Assembly: GCA_964636985.1 (NCBI GenBank)
Contig: CAZWSX010000030.1
Coordinates: 15,643 to 79,642, forward strand
DNA from: CAZWSX01 sp964636985
GTDB lineage: Bacteria; Planctomycetota; Planctomycetia; Pirellulales; Pirellulaceae
Reading direction: 5' to 3'
DNA length: 64,000 nucleotides
Shown here: positions 51,484 to 60,028 of the stretch, one piece after another
How the letters are laid out: each line of letters starts with the position of its first letter
How positions within the stretch are numbered: position 1 is the stretch's first letter
Translations under genes and position numbers: made by a program
The notes under the pieces: generated by a model
The model's input: only the letters and a program-made list of their open reading frames with translations
Databases searched by the model: none
What the model was told of the DNA's origin: nothing

Positions 51484-53907
51484 CTATTTTACATCACCGC
51501 CGTCCGATAACGGGGCGGATGGGGCAGGCGACTCGGGCTCGGTTGTGGCTGCGGTGCTACGCAAATACTGAGCAATCTGTTCAGCCGAATTTTCCCCTTT
51601 TTCGACGAGCGCGGCCAACTCGGGCGGGGGCTCGCCTGCCACGGCAGAAAAGAGCCAGGCGACTTTTTGCGACCTCAGCTTTTGCTCGATGTGCGGATTC
51701 TGCCGATCTAGCACTAACGCCTTTTCAGCCAGTTGAGCGGCAAAAGGCGGGTTACCACTCACCCATTCCGCCAGAGCCCACTGCACGGCCAACACGCCGC
51801 TGTTTGGATAACGCGCAAAGGCCTCTTGATAAGAACGGGTTGCCCGCTGCAGCCAATGCGGATCGCCTGTCTCGCGGTAAGCGCCGGCGAACAGGTCTCC
51901 ATTTTGCGCCCGTAGCGATGCCGACTTGGGAGACTTGCTCTGTCGCCGCAACAGCGCCTCTTCGAATCGTGTTAATTCGAGCGGCTCGCGGTTACTCAGA
52001 AACTGCCGCCAATGAACTTGCGCCAGCATGTTGGGCGGAACATCGGACCACTGGTCAAGCCGCTCCGCTTCGGCTGCCGCTTGTTCGGCGCTGCGCAAAT
52101 CGCCGGCCTGCAAACGGTCCTGCGCAACAGCAATTTGAACCTGGCTGCTGGCGAGCGGAATGACGTGCAGCTTAGTAATAGCCACGGCCCAAACGCCGGA
52201 GAAAAACATGGCGACTGCCGTCGCGAGAGACATGGTCGATTTCAAGTTCGCGTTAGAAACATCGCCGGCGCTGTTCTGGATGGAGGAACTCCAGTTCGCG
52301 CCGATCGCCAGCAGCAGCCACAAGGAAGCGGCGACACTCGGAAAGCTCCAACCGCCGGCACCCAGCAGATTGACCAACAGAACTGCAACGCCTGCCACTG
52401 CCGGAATCTTCAAATCCGTGGCCGCCGCGATCCGTGGCGAAAGAATCACAAAGGCAAGACAAGCCGCCGGCAACCCCACCACAAGCAACCCCTCGGAATT
52501 GCTCGAGGTCATCTGCGCCAACAGAGTCGCTCCATGGGCCAGTCCAAAACCCAGCGCTAAGGTCAACAGCGAACTCCACAAGTTGAACGTAGGCTGTTCG
52601 GCAACGGGTGGCGCTTCCCCCGGACGATTAGCCCCCGCCGGCGGCGACAGCAAACACTTCTCGATTGCAAAGACCAGCGCAGCCAAGGCGAAGAGACCGC
52701 CTGGCAAACCGATGGTCGCCAGCAGTTCCACAATAAAGTTGTGTGGATCGGCCACCGTTTCACTGGCTTGCGGAAGCTTGTACAGCGCATACGAAGATTG
52801 AAAGTTGCCGGGGCCAACGCCAAACCACGGGTTTTGGCCAATCATCCGCGAGGAGGAATACCAGTACTCCAGTCGATAGAGAATCGACTTAGGGGACTCG
52901 CTAAAAACCTGAATGTCCCACACCCGGAGCGCCAAGAGAATCGACCCCACCACGATGGCGCCCACGGCAATCGAGCCAATTGTCACGGCGGTTCGCAGTC
53001 CCCATTTTCCAAACTGCGAACATCCCCACAGCGCGGCACCAATCAGGAGCGCCAGCAATGCCGTGCGACTTTTGGTCAACAGCAGCGTATAGGCCAGCAC
53101 GATCCCGATTGCCGCAGGAACGGCGTACCGATTGAACATCCGCCACCAGTCTGTTTTGGCATCTCCTGGTGGCTTCGGCGGAGGCGTTTCAGCTGGCCGA
53201 TTCGTCCGTGTCGCAATCAGAACCATCAGCCATGTCGCCAACAGCCCGGCGAACGAATTGGTGAGCGCGAACATCACCGTCGGTTCCGTCGATTTCAGGC
53301 GGTTTTCCAGATGGGCTCGCTGCGGCGATCCCGCCGGATATTCGACCGCAAGCGGCCCCAAATAAGCATCCGGATCGCGCTCGTAGGCGGCAACGTCCCG
53401 CGGCTGTAACACGTGCCGCTGGTATACGCCGGCCGCGGCGAGCCCCGTCACCGCCGATAAGCCAATCGCGAGCATCCACTTTTGATCGATCGGCCGGCGG
53501 GCGGTCCACCGCACACACCAATAAATCACGGCCATGGTGACGGATTGAAGCAACCCGTTCATAGCCAGTCGGACGTTTCCCTGGCCAAACACTTTGGCCA
53601 CGCTCACGACCTGCCAACCAATCCAAAGGGCCAGCGCCGTGTCGGCCAGCGACCACTCGCGGACAATATCGACGCGTTTCCAGCCCACCAGCACGACAAG
53701 GCCAAACCCGAGCAGAGCCCACAGCAGTCCCACCCAGTCGAATAAGCCCGGCACGGTGCTGGAATCGTTCGTCGACGCGATGGTGCCAATCCAAAGGATG
53801 GCGCAACCCATGGTTGCCGCGGCGTCCAGACCAGCCATCCATGGAGAGGGCCGCGGGGGCTGATCCTTGCGGGGCGGGCGATTCGACGGCGATTTTTTTC
53901 GTGCCAT
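51484..53907 (-). CDS. O-antigen ligase-like membrane protein with TPR tail
   Basis: The 807-residue protein has about 12 membrane helices, a periplasmic loop around residues 330-390 with S-S-R-M-I-G-Q-N-P-W-F-G-V-G-P-G-N-F and D-P-H-N-F-I-V-E-L-L-A-T-I-G-L-P-G, signatures of the O-antigen ligase/polymerase (Wzy) family. The C-terminal 190 residues look like TPR-type helices (A-A-E-A-E-R-L-D-Q-W, A-L-A-E-W-V-S-G). It may polymerise or attach surface glycans in the inner membrane. It is 104 bases upstream of DUF1573. Confidence 0.88.
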   Translation of the reverse strand: MARKKSPSNRPPRKDQPPRPSPWMAGLDAAATMGCAILWIGTIASTNDSSTVPGLFDWVGLLWALLGFGLVVLVGWKRVDIVREWSLADTALALWIGWQVVSVAKVFGQGNVRLAMNGLLQSVTMAVIYWCVRWTARRPIDQKWMLAIGLSAVTGLAAAGVYQRHVLQPRDVAAYERDPDAYLGPLAVEYPAGSPQRAHLENRLKSTEPTVMFALTNSFAGLLATWLMVLIATRTNRPAETPPPKPPGDAKTDWWRMFNRYAVPAAIGIVLAYTLLLTKSRTALLALLIGAALWGCSQFGKWGLRTAVTIGSIAVGAIVVGSILLALRVWDIQVFSESPKSILYRLEYWYSSSRMIGQNPWFGVGPGNFQSSYALYKLPQASETVADPHNFIVELLATIGLPGGLFALAALVFAIEKCLLSPPAGANRPGEAPPVAEQPTFNLWSSLLTLALGFGLAHGATLLAQMTSSNSEGLLVVGLPAACLAFVILSPRIAAATDLKIPAVAGVAVLLVNLLGAGGWSFPSVAASLWLLLAIGANWSSSIQNSAGDVSNANLKSTMSLATAVAMFFSGVWAVAITKLHVIPLASSQVQIAVAQDRLQAGDLRSAEQAAAEAERLDQWSDVPPNMLAQVHWRQFLSNREPLELTRFEEALLRRQSKSPKSASLRAQNGDLFAGAYRETGDPHWLQRATRSYQEAFARYPNSGVLAVQWALAEWVSGNPPFAAQLAEKALVLDRQNPHIEQKLRSQKVAWLFSAVAGEPPPELAALVEKGENSAEQIAQYLRSTAATTEPESPAPSAPLSDGGDVK

Positions 53908-53960
53908 ATCGCCAGTGTACGTCGAGAGGAGGCTCTTTTCTCGACGGGCTTTTCGCGCTG

Positions 53961-54635
53961 TTAGCGTTCGATCTTCCTCGGCGAGCGCTTCGAAGTGGTC
54001 TTGGCAGGCGATTTCACCTGCGATCCCGTCGGGGTTGCTTTGCTCTCGCTAGAAGCAACTCCCGATTGAGTACGGCGCCATTGCTTAACCTGTTCGAGCA
54101 GTTTGGCCGCGGCTTTGTTGGCGGTAGGCCCTTGGGCCGAAAACGCCTTGCTGTACTTCGAATTCATACTCGCTAAACAACGGCACTCGAACAGATCGGA
54201 ATTCTCTACTTGCTCTACGACGACATAGGTCGCACCGAGTTGCTTAAGTTCGGCTCGGTAGGATTGGAGCGAAGGTTGTTTGCGCGGACCTTCCATCGCT
54301 GCACTGGCCGGCTTTACTGACGAATCAAACTTCGTTGACGAATCATTCGAATCGTCGGTTTCGGGTCGGTATTTCGCAAACGAAGGGGCCAACTGCGGCG
54401 CCTCGGATGGGTTGCTCCATTCGGGTCGTATGGACGGAGAGGACTTCGGAGACGATTTGGACTCGGCATTCGCCCCTTTTGCCGGGGAGGCTGGGGCTTT
54501 CTTATCTTGCGGCGCGGTACCTCCCGTGGAAGTACCATTGAGAATGTCGCCGGTAAAATCAGCGACTTGGGGAAAAACCAGTACCAAAGACGCGGCAATA
54601 AGTCCCACCACTACGCAAACTCGGAAAGACATCAT
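53961..54635 (-). CDS. Membrane-anchored hypothetical protein with disordered linker
   Basis: From the ATG at 54635 (next to one at 54632), the protein has one membrane helix (C-V-V-V-G-L-I-A-A-S-L-V-L-V-F), a Ser/Pro/Lys-rich linker of about 100 residues, a folded segment (S-Y-R-A-E-L-K-Q-L-G-A-T-Y-V-V-V-E-Q) and a very basic tail. The longer frame from 54755 is possible but shows no improvement. No family recognised. It lies 53 bases upstream of the ligase-like gene, so probably in one operon. Confidence 0.6.
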   Translation of the reverse strand: MMSFRVCVVVGLIAASLVLVFPQVADFTGDILNGTSTGGTAPQDKKAPASPAKGANAESKSSPKSSPSIRPEWSNPSEAPQLAPSFAKYRPETDDSNDSSTKFDSSVKPASAAMEGPRKQPSLQSYRAELKQLGATYVVVEQVENSDLFECRCLASMNSKYSKAFSAQGPTANKAAAKLLEQVKQWRRTQSGVASSESKATPTGSQVKSPAKTTSKRSPRKIER

Positions 54636-54865
54636 CCAGATCGAGTCGGAAGTGGTAGCGGACACGAAATCACCCCTTTGATAGCGGGAGGTCGACGAAA
54701 GCGGCCAAAGGGTAGCAGCTTCCCCGCCCTCCCGATATGCCGATTGGGCTAGCAAGCGCTCAGGGCAACGCCCTTGGGAAAATGGGGAATTCCCAATACG
54801 ATGCCCTATAGATTGCCCCCGTACTTCAGATCACGAAGCTGTTAGAGATCGAGAGCCAGCCGGTT

Positions 54866-55747
54866 ATGCTTCTATCGAACGTGTTCCAAAAAGGTCGTTT
54901 CGGCCTCTCCTTCGAGCTGTTTCCACCCCGCACGCCGGCTGGCGAAGCCTCGATGTACGAGTCGGCCAATGAGCTGACCCGCTTCAGTCCCGACTTCTTC
55001 ACCTGCACCTACGGGGCCGGCGGATCGACGCGCGACAAAACCATCGAGATCTGCCGCGAAATCAAGAGCCGACTCAAGCTCCCCGTCGCGTCCCACCTGA
55101 CGTGCGTTGGTTCCACCGTGGAGGAACTGCGGCATTACATCGGATCGCTGGTGACCGACGGAATCGATTACATCGTCGCCCTTCGCGGAGACCCGCCCCG
55201 CGGCGAAACGACGTTCAAGCCCGTCGCCGGGGGACTGGCTTATGCCAACGAACTGGTGAATTTGATCCGTCAGGAGTTTCCGCAGTTCGGCATCCTCGTG
55301 GGCGGCTACCCCGAAAAGCACCAGGAAGCCGCAAGTCTCGAGGTGGACCTCGACAACTTGAAGCGAAAGATCGACGCCGGCTCGGACGTCATCGTCACCC
55401 AGCTCTTTTACGACAACCGCGACTTCTTCCGCTTCCGCGAACTATGCGAGAAGAAGGGAATTCGGGTTCCGATTGTCCCGGGCATTCTTCCAGTCACCAA
55501 TCTTTCGCAGATCCAGCGAATTGCCTCTCTTTGTGGTGCCGGTTTGCCTGACACGTTTGTGACGAAGCTAGGCTCGAAAGGTGACGACGCCGATTGGCAG
55601 TTTCAGGCAGGCGTCGAATTCGCCTCGGCTCAAGTCACCGAGCTGGTGGCATCGGGGATTCCGGGACTTCACTTTTATGTGTTGAACAAATCGCAAGCCA
55701 CGTCGGCAGTGCTCAAAAACGTGGGTGTGCGTCCCGAGAAGAAATGA
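54866..55747 (+). CDS. metF: Methylenetetrahydrofolate reductase
   Basis: The 293-residue protein has the MetF pattern: S-F-E-L-F-P-P-R-T-P, F-T-C-T-Y-G-A-G-G-S-T-R, S-H-L-T-C-V-G, Y-I-V-A-L-R-G-D-P-P-R-G, V-G-G-Y-P-E-K-H and T-Q-L-F-Y-D-N-R. It reduces 5,10-methylene-THF to 5-methyl-THF for methionine synthesis using FAD. It is a stand-alone gene; the 110 bases upstream contain a small hairpin (TGGG/CCCA) but no recognisable riboswitch. Confidence 0.96.
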   Translation: MLLSNVFQKGRFGLSFELFPPRTPAGEASMYESANELTRFSPDFFTCTYGAGGSTRDKTIEICREIKSRLKLPVASHLTCVGSTVEELRHYIGSLVTDGIDYIVALRGDPPRGETTFKPVAGGLAYANELVNLIRQEFPQFGILVGGYPEKHQEAASLEVDLDNLKRKIDAGSDVIVTQLFYDNRDFFRFRELCEKKGIRVPIVPGILPVTNLSQIQRIASLCGAGLPDTFVTKLGSKGDDADWQFQAGVEFASAQVTELVASGIPGLHFYVLNKSQATSAVLKNVGVRPEKK

Positions 55748-55794
55748 CCCCCACCTGCTCACTGCGACCCTGCTCACAGCGACCCTGGTCGCGG

Positions 55795-56922
55795 CTATCT
55801 ATTACGCCTGGCGGCAACCGTCAGGGGAAATGCCCGCTGGAGTTCGCCTTTGAGGATCTGGGCCGATTTGGAATCCTCGGCGATGGTCGTCAAAGCGATC
55901 GCCTGCTCTAAACAACCCGCCGCGAGCTCAGGTTGATCCTGAGCGTGGATGGCCGGCCCACGGAGCAATTCCAGGATCAGAGCGGCATTGTCGTCCGTTG
56001 GCTTCATTTGCTTCGCCGTCACCTTCCCCTGAACTAGGGCCAGCCAGCAGCGTGACGACTGCGAGACTTTCGGCGCGATTGTGGTCAGAATCCCCGCGGC
56101 TTGCCCCACGCGATCCGTTGCGAAGTTGAGTTCGGCCTGAACCAGGCTCACGGCCCAATTCTCCTGGCCCGAGACTTTGCTCAGGATCGACTCCCCCTTT
56201 TTCGCGTCGCCACCGGCGATGGCCAACGAAGCGGCGTAGACCCAAACGGCGTCGGAGTTGCTTTCCGCCTTGCCACCCAATGACTGCTCGTCCAACTGCG
56301 GTTCTAGTTCTCGCCAGGCTTCTTTGGCTGCATCCGGATCGAGCCAGACTGGCGGGAGTTCTTCGAACAACCCCGTTTGCGAATCGACCGCCGGCGGCTT
56401 CCCCGGCACCACCGAGAAGTTCATTTTGGCCGCATTTTGCAAGCGAATGGCTTCAATGGCAAACGGCACGGCACGCTCGCGCGTCCCTTGGGCGATATGG
56501 CCGCGCATCAGCCCGATAAGAGCCAAAAGGTTGTCTGGGGTCGCACGCCCCTTCACCGTTGCGTAGAGCGTTTGCGCAGGCTCCAGCAGTCCCAGGCGGT
56601 CGTTCGCGATGAACCTGGCTTTGAGACGGGCCAGCGGCGCGCCCACCGATTGCGAAAACTCTTTGATCGCCGCTGATTTTTCGGCGTCTTGTTCGGCCAG
56701 CGTGGCTCGAAGAATGAGATCCCACGAGAGCGGGTTGCTGAGTCCTTCAATCTCTTGGTCGACTCGAATTCCATCGACGTCGACCGAAGCGATTTTGCAG
56801 TTTCGAACCACCTTCAGGTTTCGCAGCACCAGTTCGTCGGCATGGGAAGATCCTGCTCCCCACACCAGACAAAAACCGGTCAAAATCAGAGGTAAAGCGA
56901 GCCGTACGCGAGTTAGAGGCAA
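55795..56922 (-). CDS. Secreted helical protein, unknown
   Basis: A Sec signal (about residues 1-28) is followed by about 345 residues of helical sequence with TPR-like phrases (A-L-I-G-L-M-R-G-H-I-A-Q-G-T-R-E-R-A, V-W-V-Y-A-A-S-L-A-I-A-G-G-D-A). The early E-L-V-L-R-N-L-K-V-V-R-N-C-K-I is beta. No named family. It converges on metF, 47 bases apart. Confidence 0.65.
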   Translation of the reverse strand: MPLTRVRLALPLILTGFCLVWGAGSSHADELVLRNLKVVRNCKIASVDVDGIRVDQEIEGLSNPLSWDLILRATLAEQDAEKSAAIKEFSQSVGAPLARLKARFIANDRLGLLEPAQTLYATVKGRATPDNLLALIGLMRGHIAQGTRERAVPFAIEAIRLQNAAKMNFSVVPGKPPAVDSQTGLFEELPPVWLDPDAAKEAWRELEPQLDEQSLGGKAESNSDAVWVYAASLAIAGGDAKKGESILSKVSGQENWAVSLVQAELNFATDRVGQAAGILTTIAPKVSQSSRCWLALVQGKVTAKQMKPTDDNAALILELLRGPAIHAQDQPELAAGCLEQAIALTTIAEDSKSAQILKGELQRAFPLTVAARRNR

Positions 56923-57012
56923 AACAAAGCTCCTAGGGGTTAGCCTGGTAGCCTCATTCTATCCGATGCCTCGCAACTGCGCTATTGGCCGCTTGTTTTA
57001 ACTGGGTGCAAG

Positions 57013-57036
57013 ACGGAGTCCAAAACTGGACTCCGT
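57013..57036 (-). terminator. 10-bp hairpin between minus-strand genes
   Basis: ACGGAGTCCA and TGGACTCCGT (57013-57022/57027-57036) form a perfect 10-bp stem with an AAAC loop, 40 bases after the stop of the serine/threonine-rich gene. No T-run follows. It is a candidate for transcription termination. Confidence 0.4.
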
Positions 57037-57076
57037 GAAAATCAACTACCGCCAGAACTCGCCGGCGGCCTTCAAA

Positions 57077-57673
57077 CTATCGACGGCACTGGCCGTTGGC
57101 ACAGCTAGGGGTGCTGGTGATCACCGACGAGCTAGGCGACACGTAGATCACGCGGCCCGACGAGACCGGCGTCGACGTGACAACCTTTCCCGTGGAAACC
57201 GGCGTCGAGCTGATCACGCGACCGCAAGTCCCACCATTGCAAGTCGACACGACGGTCGTGGGAACGGTCGTCGTCGTAGGGACGACAACCTTGTTCACGA
57301 CGACTCGGTTTTGAGCCGGCACGCTGGTTTGAACCGGCGTAGCGGCGTGCGTTGCCGTTGGCGATACCACGGTGACGGGCTTGCTCGCGGAGGTCGAAAC
57401 GACGGATGAAGTAGACCGGACAGGGGTGCTCGACACGACCGGAGTGCTCGAAATCACTCGTGAGCTCGACACAACGGGTGTCGACGAAATCACTTTGGTG
57501 CCGCTCGGCACCGACGTACGCGTAGCCAATACCGATGAAGTGAACGTTGCCGTGACAGGAGAGCTCTTGACGGTCCCTCGATTGCAACGGCCATTTGCGC
57601 ATTGGGCCATCACGGAATTGCAGAACAGCAGGCCGCAGACCAGCGCAAAAACGAGACTTGACGTCTTCATCAT
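57077..57673 (-). CDS. Secreted Ser/Thr/Val-rich protein with C-x-G-x-C motifs
   Basis: The 198-residue protein starts with a signal peptide (residues 1-23), then reads C-A-N-G-R-C-N-R, followed by many short V-I-S-S-T-P-V and V-S-S-T-P repeats, a middle C-N-G-G-T-C-G-R and a closing C-A-N-G-Q-C-R-R. The three C-x-x-G-x-C-type motifs and the beta-prone valine/threonine repeats suggest a secreted structural or adhesive protein that could be disulfide-linked. No family recognised. Confidence 0.65.
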   Translation of the reverse strand: MMKTSSLVFALVCGLLFCNSVMAQCANGRCNRGTVKSSPVTATFTSSVLATRTSVPSGTKVISSTPVVSSSRVISSTPVVSSTPVRSTSSVVSTSASKPVTVVSPTATHAATPVQTSVPAQNRVVVNKVVVPTTTTVPTTVVSTCNGGTCGRVISSTPVSTGKVVTSTPVSSGRVIYVSPSSSVITSTPSCANGQCRR

Positions 57674-58484
57674 CAGACAAAACTCCTCAATAGAACTTAG
57701 GAAAAGTCAACGCGGATCACGCTGTCGAACCGGGCGTACCAGCGAACTGGATTTTGGTTCTGTGCGTTGATCTCCGCGTTCTCCATTTGCGAAACGCAGA
57801 CGCATTTCGCTTAGGGCGATGGGAGCAACTGGCTTGGCGGAGTGGGCCCATCGCTTGCGCGCTGTGCGAAGGCCAAATCTCCTCACCATCCTCCCCAACT
57901 CATCTCTGAGCACCGCCGGGCAAATCCTTTTCCCTGACGAATCAACCCATGCCTTGCAACGGCGTTGGTAAATTGGGTAACCTGTACGCCGCTCTCAAGG
58001 CTGACCGGTTATCGATGTGGATTGAGCCAGTGTCAATGAGCTAAATCGACGGCAAAAGATGCTTGCGGTTTCCCAAGATAAATGGCCAGTATTTAACACG
58101 TTTTTTGTGGATTGACGTAAAGTCTTTAAAACTCGTGAGTTAGCGGTAGCGCTTCGTCCCTTAGCAAGTTCGTGCGTGATTTCTCAGTCGCGGCAAACCG
58201 AACCCAAAATGGTTCCTATGGGGGGAGGCTAAGGTTCTCAGGTTCGATAATACCTGTTGTTGGATTTGAGGCGATTTTCAGCGGACTCTTGCGCACGACG
58301 CGCCGTATGCCCATTCTCTTCAAGTAGTCCTCGCCTGTTCTAGTGAAATCCGATAGGCTGTCGTTGAGGCGCTCTTTTGGCGTCCTAATGACATACCCGC
58401 CTAAGCTTCTCATCGCCCTTCTGTGCGAGGCTACGGATTACCTCGAAGCGACTCGTTCCAAACGAATCTCTCCTTACCAACTCT
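57674..58484. other. 811-base gap with only a doubtful small frame
   Basis: This is the longest gap in the window. The portion around 58080-58140 is visibly more AT-rich than the surroundings. No tRNA, terminator or repeat could be made out. Only the short frame at 58216-58413 is worth a note. Confidence 0.5.
58216..58413 (-). CDS. Doubtful 65-residue frame
   Basis: The frame encodes a basic, mixed-composition peptide (MRSLGGYVIRTPKERL to LSLPP) that looks more protein-like than its surroundings. AAGGGCG lies 1 base before the ATG, too close for a strong ribosome site. No family recognised; it may be chance. Confidence 0.25.
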   Translation of the reverse strand: MRSLGGYVIRTPKERLNDSLSDFTRTGEDYLKRMGIRRVVRKSPLKIASNPTTGIIEPENLSLPP

Positions 58485-59936
58485 ATGACATCGAAGAAAA
58501 AAGACCCCTGGCGCTCCCTAGCCGCCCAACTTGGCCTTGCAGCACCCGAACCGGTTGAGACCGAAGAACCAACGTCTCCCGCCGAGCCTGCTTCGCCAAC
58601 TCCTAGCACCACCAGTGAAGTCGTCGTAACAGCTGACGAGCCCTTCGCAATCGACGTGCAAGCGGAGCAATCGCCTGCTGCTGTCGAACCCGTTCCAGTC
58701 GCTCCGCCCAAACCCGCGCCGGTAAAAAAGAAGCGCGATCACTGGGGCTCGGTGCTCGGCTTGCTCGGGCTGCAAGGTACCTCCGAAGTCGAAGAGATCG
58801 AGCAGGTCGAATCCGCGGAAGCCAGCATCGGAAGCACGCCTGTCGCGCCGCCTCCTGCTCCGCCCAGCCGGCCAGCGCCGCCACCAGGTCGAAGTCCGCG
58901 CAAGGGCTCGTCGGGTGGTCGCGGTTCCGCACGTGAACGCAAACCCTTCGGTGGTCAACTCGACGATGCGCCTCCACGTCGGGAAGAGCCAGTAGCCGAC
59001 GAGCCCCGGTTTGAACCTCCCGTTGTTGACGAACCAGAAGAGATCGTCGAGGACGCCGGTCGCCGTGAACGAGCTCGCGAAGCGTTCGACTCGCTGTTCA
59101 GCGATTTGCCGTCGACCGACCGCGAGGCCGGACCTACGGAAGACGACCTGGAAAAAGGACTGCGCGAGTTTTGGAACGAAGAACTCTCGGCCGAAAGCAA
59201 GCCGTTGATCCCGTCACTGCCGCCCGTCCACCCGCGTCGCGAACGTTCGTGGGATGACGATATCGAGGCCGAAACGGAAAGCGAAGAAACAGAAAAGCCG
59301 CGCAGCGGAGAGACGTCCGAAGCACGCGATGAATTAGGCCCCAAGCGCCGCCGTCGTCGTCGCCGTCGTGGCCGTGGTCGCGGTGAAGGAGAAGGGACCG
59401 CCGATCGCGTCTCTGCCGGCCGTGAATCCTCGGGTCCGGACGATGTCGACTTTGAAGATTCCGAAGACCCGTCGATCGATGAACCGCGTTCCGGCCGAGG
59501 AAGTCGCCCGTTTCGCGAACCCGAATTCAGCGACGACATGGACCCGGATGAGCGTCCGCAACGGCGTGCCGAACCTACAAGTTCCAGCCGTCGCGAGCGG
59601 GCCGAAGGATCGCGCTCTGACGAGGAAGGTGACGAAGAAGGTAGCAAGCGTCGCCGGCGCCGACGCCGGCGCCGCCCATCGAGCGACGTCGAGTCGACCA
59701 AGGACGTCGAATCGCGAGACGACGACGAGGATTTCGAACTCAGCGACGAAGAGGCCGACGACGCAGTCGCCGCTTATCGTGGCTCGGACCGCGAAGGGCA
59801 TAAGCGCATCCCAACTTGGCTGGAAGCGGTCAACTTGCTGATCGATCAGAACATGAGTGCCCGCAAATCGCAGCCCCAGCAATCGAACCGAGGCGGCGGC
59901 CATCGAGGCGGCCGCGGTGGACGCGGTCGGCGCTAA
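58485..59936 (+). CDS. Disordered acidic protein with arginine tracts
   Basis: The 483-residue protein is largely disordered. The N-terminus has two copies of a motif, D-P-W-R-S-L-A-A-Q-L-G-L and D-H-W-G-S-V-L-G-L-L-G-L. The middle is acidic with proline-rich stretches, and two arginine runs (eight, near residue 290, and nine, near residue 391) are set among Glu/Asp-rich segments. The C-terminus has a conserved-looking I-P-T-W-L-E-A-V-N-L-L-I-D-Q-N-M and a Gly/Arg-rich tail. Such composition fits nucleic-acid binding, but the family is unknown. Confidence 0.75.
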   Translation: MTSKKKDPWRSLAAQLGLAAPEPVETEEPTSPAEPASPTPSTTSEVVVTADEPFAIDVQAEQSPAAVEPVPVAPPKPAPVKKKRDHWGSVLGLLGLQGTSEVEEIEQVESAEASIGSTPVAPPPAPPSRPAPPPGRSPRKGSSGGRGSARERKPFGGQLDDAPPRREEPVADEPRFEPPVVDEPEEIVEDAGRRERAREAFDSLFSDLPSTDREAGPTEDDLEKGLREFWNEELSAESKPLIPSLPPVHPRRERSWDDDIEAETESEETEKPRSGETSEARDELGPKRRRRRRRRGRGRGEGEGTADRVSAGRESSGPDDVDFEDSEDPSIDEPRSGRGSRPFREPEFSDDMDPDERPQRRAEPTSSSRRERAEGSRSDEEGDEEGSKRRRRRRRRRPSSDVESTKDVESRDDDEDFELSDEEADDAVAAYRGSDREGHKRIPTWLEAVNLLIDQNMSARKSQPQQSNRGGGHRGGRGGRGRR

Positions 59937-59955
59937 CCAGGCAATCAGGAAAGTG

Positions 59956-59987
59956 GCACAGACAATCCTGTCTGTGCGCGGTGCGGC
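59956..59987. repeat. Palindromic repeat, copy 2
   Basis: A 9-bp hairpin GCACAGACA/TGTCTGTGC (59956-59964, 59969-59977) with an ATCC loop is followed directly by GCGGTGCGGC, exactly as in copy 1 at 26819-26848. It lies between the convergent arginine-tract protein and tyrS genes. Confidence 0.6.
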
Positions 59988-60028
59988 ATCCAACCAGGCA
60001 CGCGTCGAGCGCAAGGTGACACAAAAAC

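Noticed and set aside
54756..54865. Riboswitch before metF
   Set aside because: A small hairpin is present, but none of the SAM or SAH riboswitch cores can be recognised.
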